Positions 60,170 through 64,000 of a DNA stretch of 64,000 nucleotides are shown one piece after another (position 1 is the first letter of the stretch; every line of letters starts with the position of its first letter). The notes under the pieces are model-generated. The model was not told the origin of the DNA, searched no databases, and saw only the letters and a program-made list of their open reading frames with translations. This DNA comes from Anseranas semipalmata (lineage: Eukaryota; Chordata; Aves; Anseriformes; Anseranatidae): contig VXAA01001306.1 in NCBI GenBank assembly GCA_013399115.1, positions 101,239 through 165,238 on the forward strand, given 5' to 3'. A program made the position numbers and the translations under genes.

Positions 60170-60395
60170 GTCCTTCAGCCACCCCGCCGGCACCAGCCTG
60201 GCCGGCACTTCCAGCTGGGGACGGACGCCTGTGGCAGGCAGCCGCGGGCGCTCCAGGGGCACAAGCCCCGCCAGTACCCGTGTGGCTGCTGGAAACCCCG
60301 GTCTTTCCTGGGATCTCAGTGGCGCGGCGAGGACAGGCCTCATTTTGTCCCTGAGCTGAACCTGGAAGAGCCGCGAGGAGGGGGACGGCGGTGGT
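60170..60395. promoter_or_regulatory. Small CpG-island-like patch
   Basis: About 18 CpG dinucleotides were counted by eye in roughly 215 bp of about two-thirds G+C, giving an observed/expected ratio near 0.75. The formal CpG-island threshold is therefore just met. No TATA box, first exon or start codon with signal was recognised, and both strands carry long composition-driven frames. It could be a promoter or enhancer of an unannotated transcript, or a G+C-biased patch at a recombination hotspot. Confidence 0.3.
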
Positions 60396-63300
60396 TAGCT
60401 TGTCCTGCGCAACAAGAATCCATTCGGAGCCAAGCTGCCTGCCCACAGCTCTAGCAACAATACTAGGAGATGTACGCAACCATTCAGAGTAACTCTGTGG
60501 TTAAGAAGTATTTAATCGCTTTCTGGAAGCTAAAAACTATGTATATGAACAAGGCTACAATAGCTTCATTAGTGCTTTGGTATTTTTACCCTCCATTTTT
60601 CCTGTTGTTCCAACAGAAAGCAAGCAAGGTGTTCATTTTAAGCTTGCGCTGGTGCCAGTGGCTTGCCAAGAGCTTGGCCACAAGAGCAGGAACATGCTGA
60701 CACTGGGGAATGATTCTCTGCCGTCACAGCAGGCTGTGATTCAGGCCTTGAACTGGTGCTTGCTGTCCAGCAAACACACAGGCAGCGGGGCAGAACCTCC
60801 CCATCTCCTTTTGGGACACCCCGAGCAGACTCTTTGGGACCTCGACTCGCTGCAATATTCTCACCTGTCATCCCATTACTGACATTGTGAAAACACGCTC
60901 TCGAACATAGGAGGATATTAGCTCTCTACTGATGGGAAAACTGGCACGGAGATGCCACCCAGAGCTCCGGTAGCTTTTGCAGTACAGAAACAGCAGCCAC
61001 GTCTACAAGCTGCATGGTGTTTCCATAACCTTCAGCACATCCCTGCTCCCCTGAGCAGAGTCCAGGCCTCACGTGGACTTCATGCGGACCTAAGAGCTCA
61101 GCCTGGGAAACTGTCTGACTGCACTTCCCAGCAGTTATCTTGTATATGAGTTTGGCTCAGGTATGTCTGAGCAGAGCTGCTCTTTCCATGACTCAGAAAG
61201 GTGCCCTACACCAGTCAAGAGCTTCCCTGTAAACATGCCAGAGCACCGACACTTCCAATGGCCAACTGCCTAGGCAGACTTCAACACCTTCGGCCCTCCA
61301 AACCCCAATACTTTGATATGAATACTGTACATACATGTACTGTATACATGTTACACAACAAGTATATAATAAAATACATTATCTGATGTGTTACACATGA
61401 TATTATACTATATGTACAATGCATATATAGTGCACTTACAGTATGTACCTTACCCTACTGCACGCATTTCATTGGAGAATTATGGCTGCACACTGAATGA
61501 CAACTGATGTCATGGCAGCAAAAATAAATATAGGGACTTAGAAGCTGCACTAAACTTCTCATCGAGCGTAGAGATTACTGTGGACCTCAAAGTAGAAAGC
61601 AACACCGCAGCACACGGCTCTTCCACCCAATGTTTCCCAACAGCCGCACACAAACCCCACCTTCCCCTGCTCACACTTCAGTGCAGAGCCCCCAGGCTGG
61701 AAAGCGGAGCCTGTTTCCAGATGCCGATTTTATTCTGGTTCTGCATAATGCCCTCTCTCTACTCTCCTTCCTCCTGCCCTCTCTCATTTTGCCCCCGGCC
61801 TCTGCCCACAGCACACCTCCTGCTGCCCTCCCTCCCGCGCTGTCTGGGTGCCCGTGCCAGCTGAGGGTTTGCAGCGCAGGGCAGCACTGCTGGGGCAGTG
61901 GCAGGGGTGCTGCAGGGTAGGGCATTAGTGTGTCACCCATCAGAGAGACCCGAGCTGGCCCAACAGCCTGCACAGGAAGAGGTTACGCTACAGCGCTGCC
62001 AGCGTTACAGAGACAACCTAGACTCTAAAGTGGAGGGGAAATGCGCTTTGGACAAGTCAAATAGTTCCAAGTTCAGCTTCTGGTGCACCCAGTCATTTCT
62101 GTGAAACAATTTAAAGGCACTTTACATGGCTTGTCCTCACTAAGAGCCTCATCTGCCATGCAGATATTTCCCTTTCCCCAGTCTTGCTTTTATTCTTACA
62201 TTACTACCATCAAAAGTCATTTAATTTCAATTTCATAGCTTGATTGGGCTGAATGTAATGGAACCAGATGCTGTGAATGAATGAAAGTTCCTTCTGTGAA
62301 CACCCATCATATTTCTGAGCTAAGTGGGCCATGTTCAGCTGCACGCAGGTACTTCATATGCTTTCAGAGAGTTTATCTATCTGCACCAGGTATGAAGACA
62401 GTCCAATGAGCCGAAACTAAAGTAAAGGCATTAAACTGGCCTTTGTTGTTCCATAAAGAAAATGTTTTAAAGCTTTAATTGTTAGTTAATCAACACACTG
62501 CAAAATAATGAATCATACTATTTTTCTTGGTGCTTATGTGGTTTGAAATAGTGAGAAAACTATACACTCATTTTCCCCCTGGGGTTTTTGGTTGTGGACT
62601 GTTTCAAAGGTGAAATAATTTAGCCAGAACATTTTATTTCAGTACAATCACAAGGCCACTGCTGGATATGACTGCATTAAAAACACAGCATCTGCGAGTG
62701 CTAGTGGCTGCTATGCAGAGAACTTCCTTGAGAAATATCATTTTGCAGAAATCCTCTTTTATTTTCCCCGTAGACTGGGATGATAGGGGTACACAGTGCC
62801 AGCGATGAAGCCAGCCTTAATGGGCAATACATTCAAGACTACCGGAGCAATGCCTGAAGCTATTCAGAGAGGCTTCAAGCAGCATTCTTCTAACTTTTTC
62901 TAGTGGTCCTCCAGACATTAGCTGGCCAGCAACAGAGTTCAAGGAACTTGCCACAAAGATACTCACAGGATTCACTTTGAGATAACTTCAGCAGAAATAC
63001 AAAACATAGAAGTCAGCAAAAGAGTTAAAGATAACACAACAAAACCACTGCATTATAGATGTAACTGGCATAACATTTCCAAAATCAATCAATACACAGG
63101 ACTAGTAATCTTGAAGCATATAACTTTTTGAATTTAAGGTGGTGAGGGTCCAGCCTAGCAGAGGCAGGTCTTACCCAAGCTTCAATATAATTTTGTGAAA
63201 GAGTGAATCTCCTTGAATCTGTGAGCAGTAGCTTCAGCGTGACCAGGAACAAGGTGTCAGAGCGCCATCTCTGGATAGAGCCCTTCTTTCACTAATGACT

Positions 63301-64000
63301 ACTACAGCATTATTCATTAGTATCAATGGCAAACCAATGCATATAAGGCATCTTAATGGGGTACTAAAAAAGCTCTCCTCAAGTCTTCTAGCCTTACTAC
63401 AGTCCCTCTGCCTTCTGGGCATGCACTTTATTTGCTCTGCAGCGTAGGAAAAGCTTCCTGCTCTGTGCACGGCACCTGGCACACTGAGTCGAGGTGACTG
63501 CGACTCTTAGGCACTGCTGTGAGGTCTCCAGGCTCATGCCCTCCGTGTGGTTTGAGTGCTAGATCTTGATAGTAAGTTTGGTAGATTCAGAACTGATTTA
63601 GAAGTACCTAAATTTAGGAGTAGTTTCATGGACGGACGTGGGAAATAGCTGAATCCTGACATGGGGAACCACTGGATGTGCAGTAGTGTTATTAACAGTA
63701 GCTCTAAAACATGGTTTAGAGCAGAAATCGGTATGGGGAGTGTAAGTGCCTTTTTCACTCTTGATCCTATCTTTGCCAGGAGCACCCAGAACTGAGCATC
63801 ATCTAAAGAAAGCTCCTCCTCCCAATGGCCTCCATTCCCTCAACTACACCACACGTGCCACCAAACCATCTCCTTGTCCAGAGACGCACAGGCGAGAACG
63901 TCAGGCACACTGCTCACAGCACAGGCACTGACACTCCGGAACCGATACTCCCCATCACGAGGCACAACCGTGCCTGCAGGGCTGGGGTCCTTCTCATGTT
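60396..64000. other. Non-coding stretch, no gene seen
   Basis: The stretch contains a TA-rich block at 61,313-61,445 with repeated TACATG/GTATA words, a doubtful MIR fragment near 60,912-60,955, and an A+T-rich block at about 62,200-62,700 with TAATT cores that may be regulatory. Frames here are short and domain-free. The window ends without any exon being cut that I can recognise. Confidence 0.45.
61313..61445 (+). repeat. TA-rich low-complexity block
   Basis: About 130 bp dominated by TACATG, GTATAC and TATATA words, with several short self-complementary stretches such as tacatgta. It is likely an old, degenerated TA/TG microsatellite. Confidence 0.6.

Noticed and set aside
60006..60479. 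Long overlapping frames on both strands (133-157 codons)
   Set aside because: The patch is G+C- and CpG-rich, which depletes stops in several frames at once. No domain and no codon-like pattern was seen.
60912..60955. Possible third MIR fragment ('gatgggaaaactggcacgg')
   Set aside because: Only about 25 bp resemble the MIR core, too short to separate from chance by eye.
1..64000. tRNA, rRNA, snRNA, common microRNA and CRISPR signals
   Set aside because: I looked for tRNA T-loop words, U6 5' sequence, a set of common microRNA seeds with mature sequence, and regularly spaced repeats, and found none. A covariance-model search would be more sensitive.

Overview
This window is vertebrate nuclear DNA, almost certainly from a bird. 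The deciding evidence is a CR1 LINE 3' end at about 44,459-44,527, in the form typical of avian CR1: a 'ttggactcgatgatc...tcccttccaact' block followed by a short tandem of the 'attctatgattc' type. An older CR1-type reverse transcriptase fragment lies at about 39,985-40,510, and MIR-like SINE relics lie near 15.2 kb and 25.1 kb. There is no operon structure, no densely coding stretch, no rRNA or tRNA, and no CRISPR. Most of the 64 kb is A+T-rich intergenic or intronic sequence, broken by short G+C-rich, CpG-containing patches.

No complete gene can be read. The best coding feature is a terminal exon on the minus strand (9,994-10,196). It has a strong splice acceptor and encodes a Thr/Ser-rich stem followed by a C-terminal hydrophobic tail that looks like a GPI-anchor signal. 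A candidate polyadenylation signal follows it at 9,875-9,880. If this exon is real, some of the sequence to its right is intron of that minus-strand gene, but no upstream exon can be assigned with confidence. The second candidate is on the plus strand (45,886-46,023): a splice-bounded segment ending in a 39-residue Lys/Arg/Ser-rich C-terminus. Several weaker splice-bounded segments are listed as findings.

Layout: 1-9.9 kb is A+T-rich with no gene seen. 9.87-10.2 kb holds the putative 3'-terminal exon. 10.2-27.7 kb is non-coding with simple repeats, two MIR-like relics and two relics of an old palindromic amniote repeat. 27.7-32.2 kb has two G+C-rich patches, each ending in a strong minus-strand splice donor, a 12-bp minisatellite, and a single-N position beside a duplicated 24-mer. 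32-39.9 kb is mixed non-coding sequence with a 50-position poly-T run containing an N. 40-44.6 kb has the old and the young CR1 fragments. 45.9 kb has the plus-strand exon candidate. 46-64 kb is non-coding with a CpG-rich patch near 60.2-60.4 kb.

I see no convincing new biological system. The observations most worth following are the two terminal exons and the duplicated segment beside the N at 30,143. All exon calls rest on splice-site appearance and reading frame alone. Long open frames in the G+C-rich patches are open on both strands and are not called as genes.
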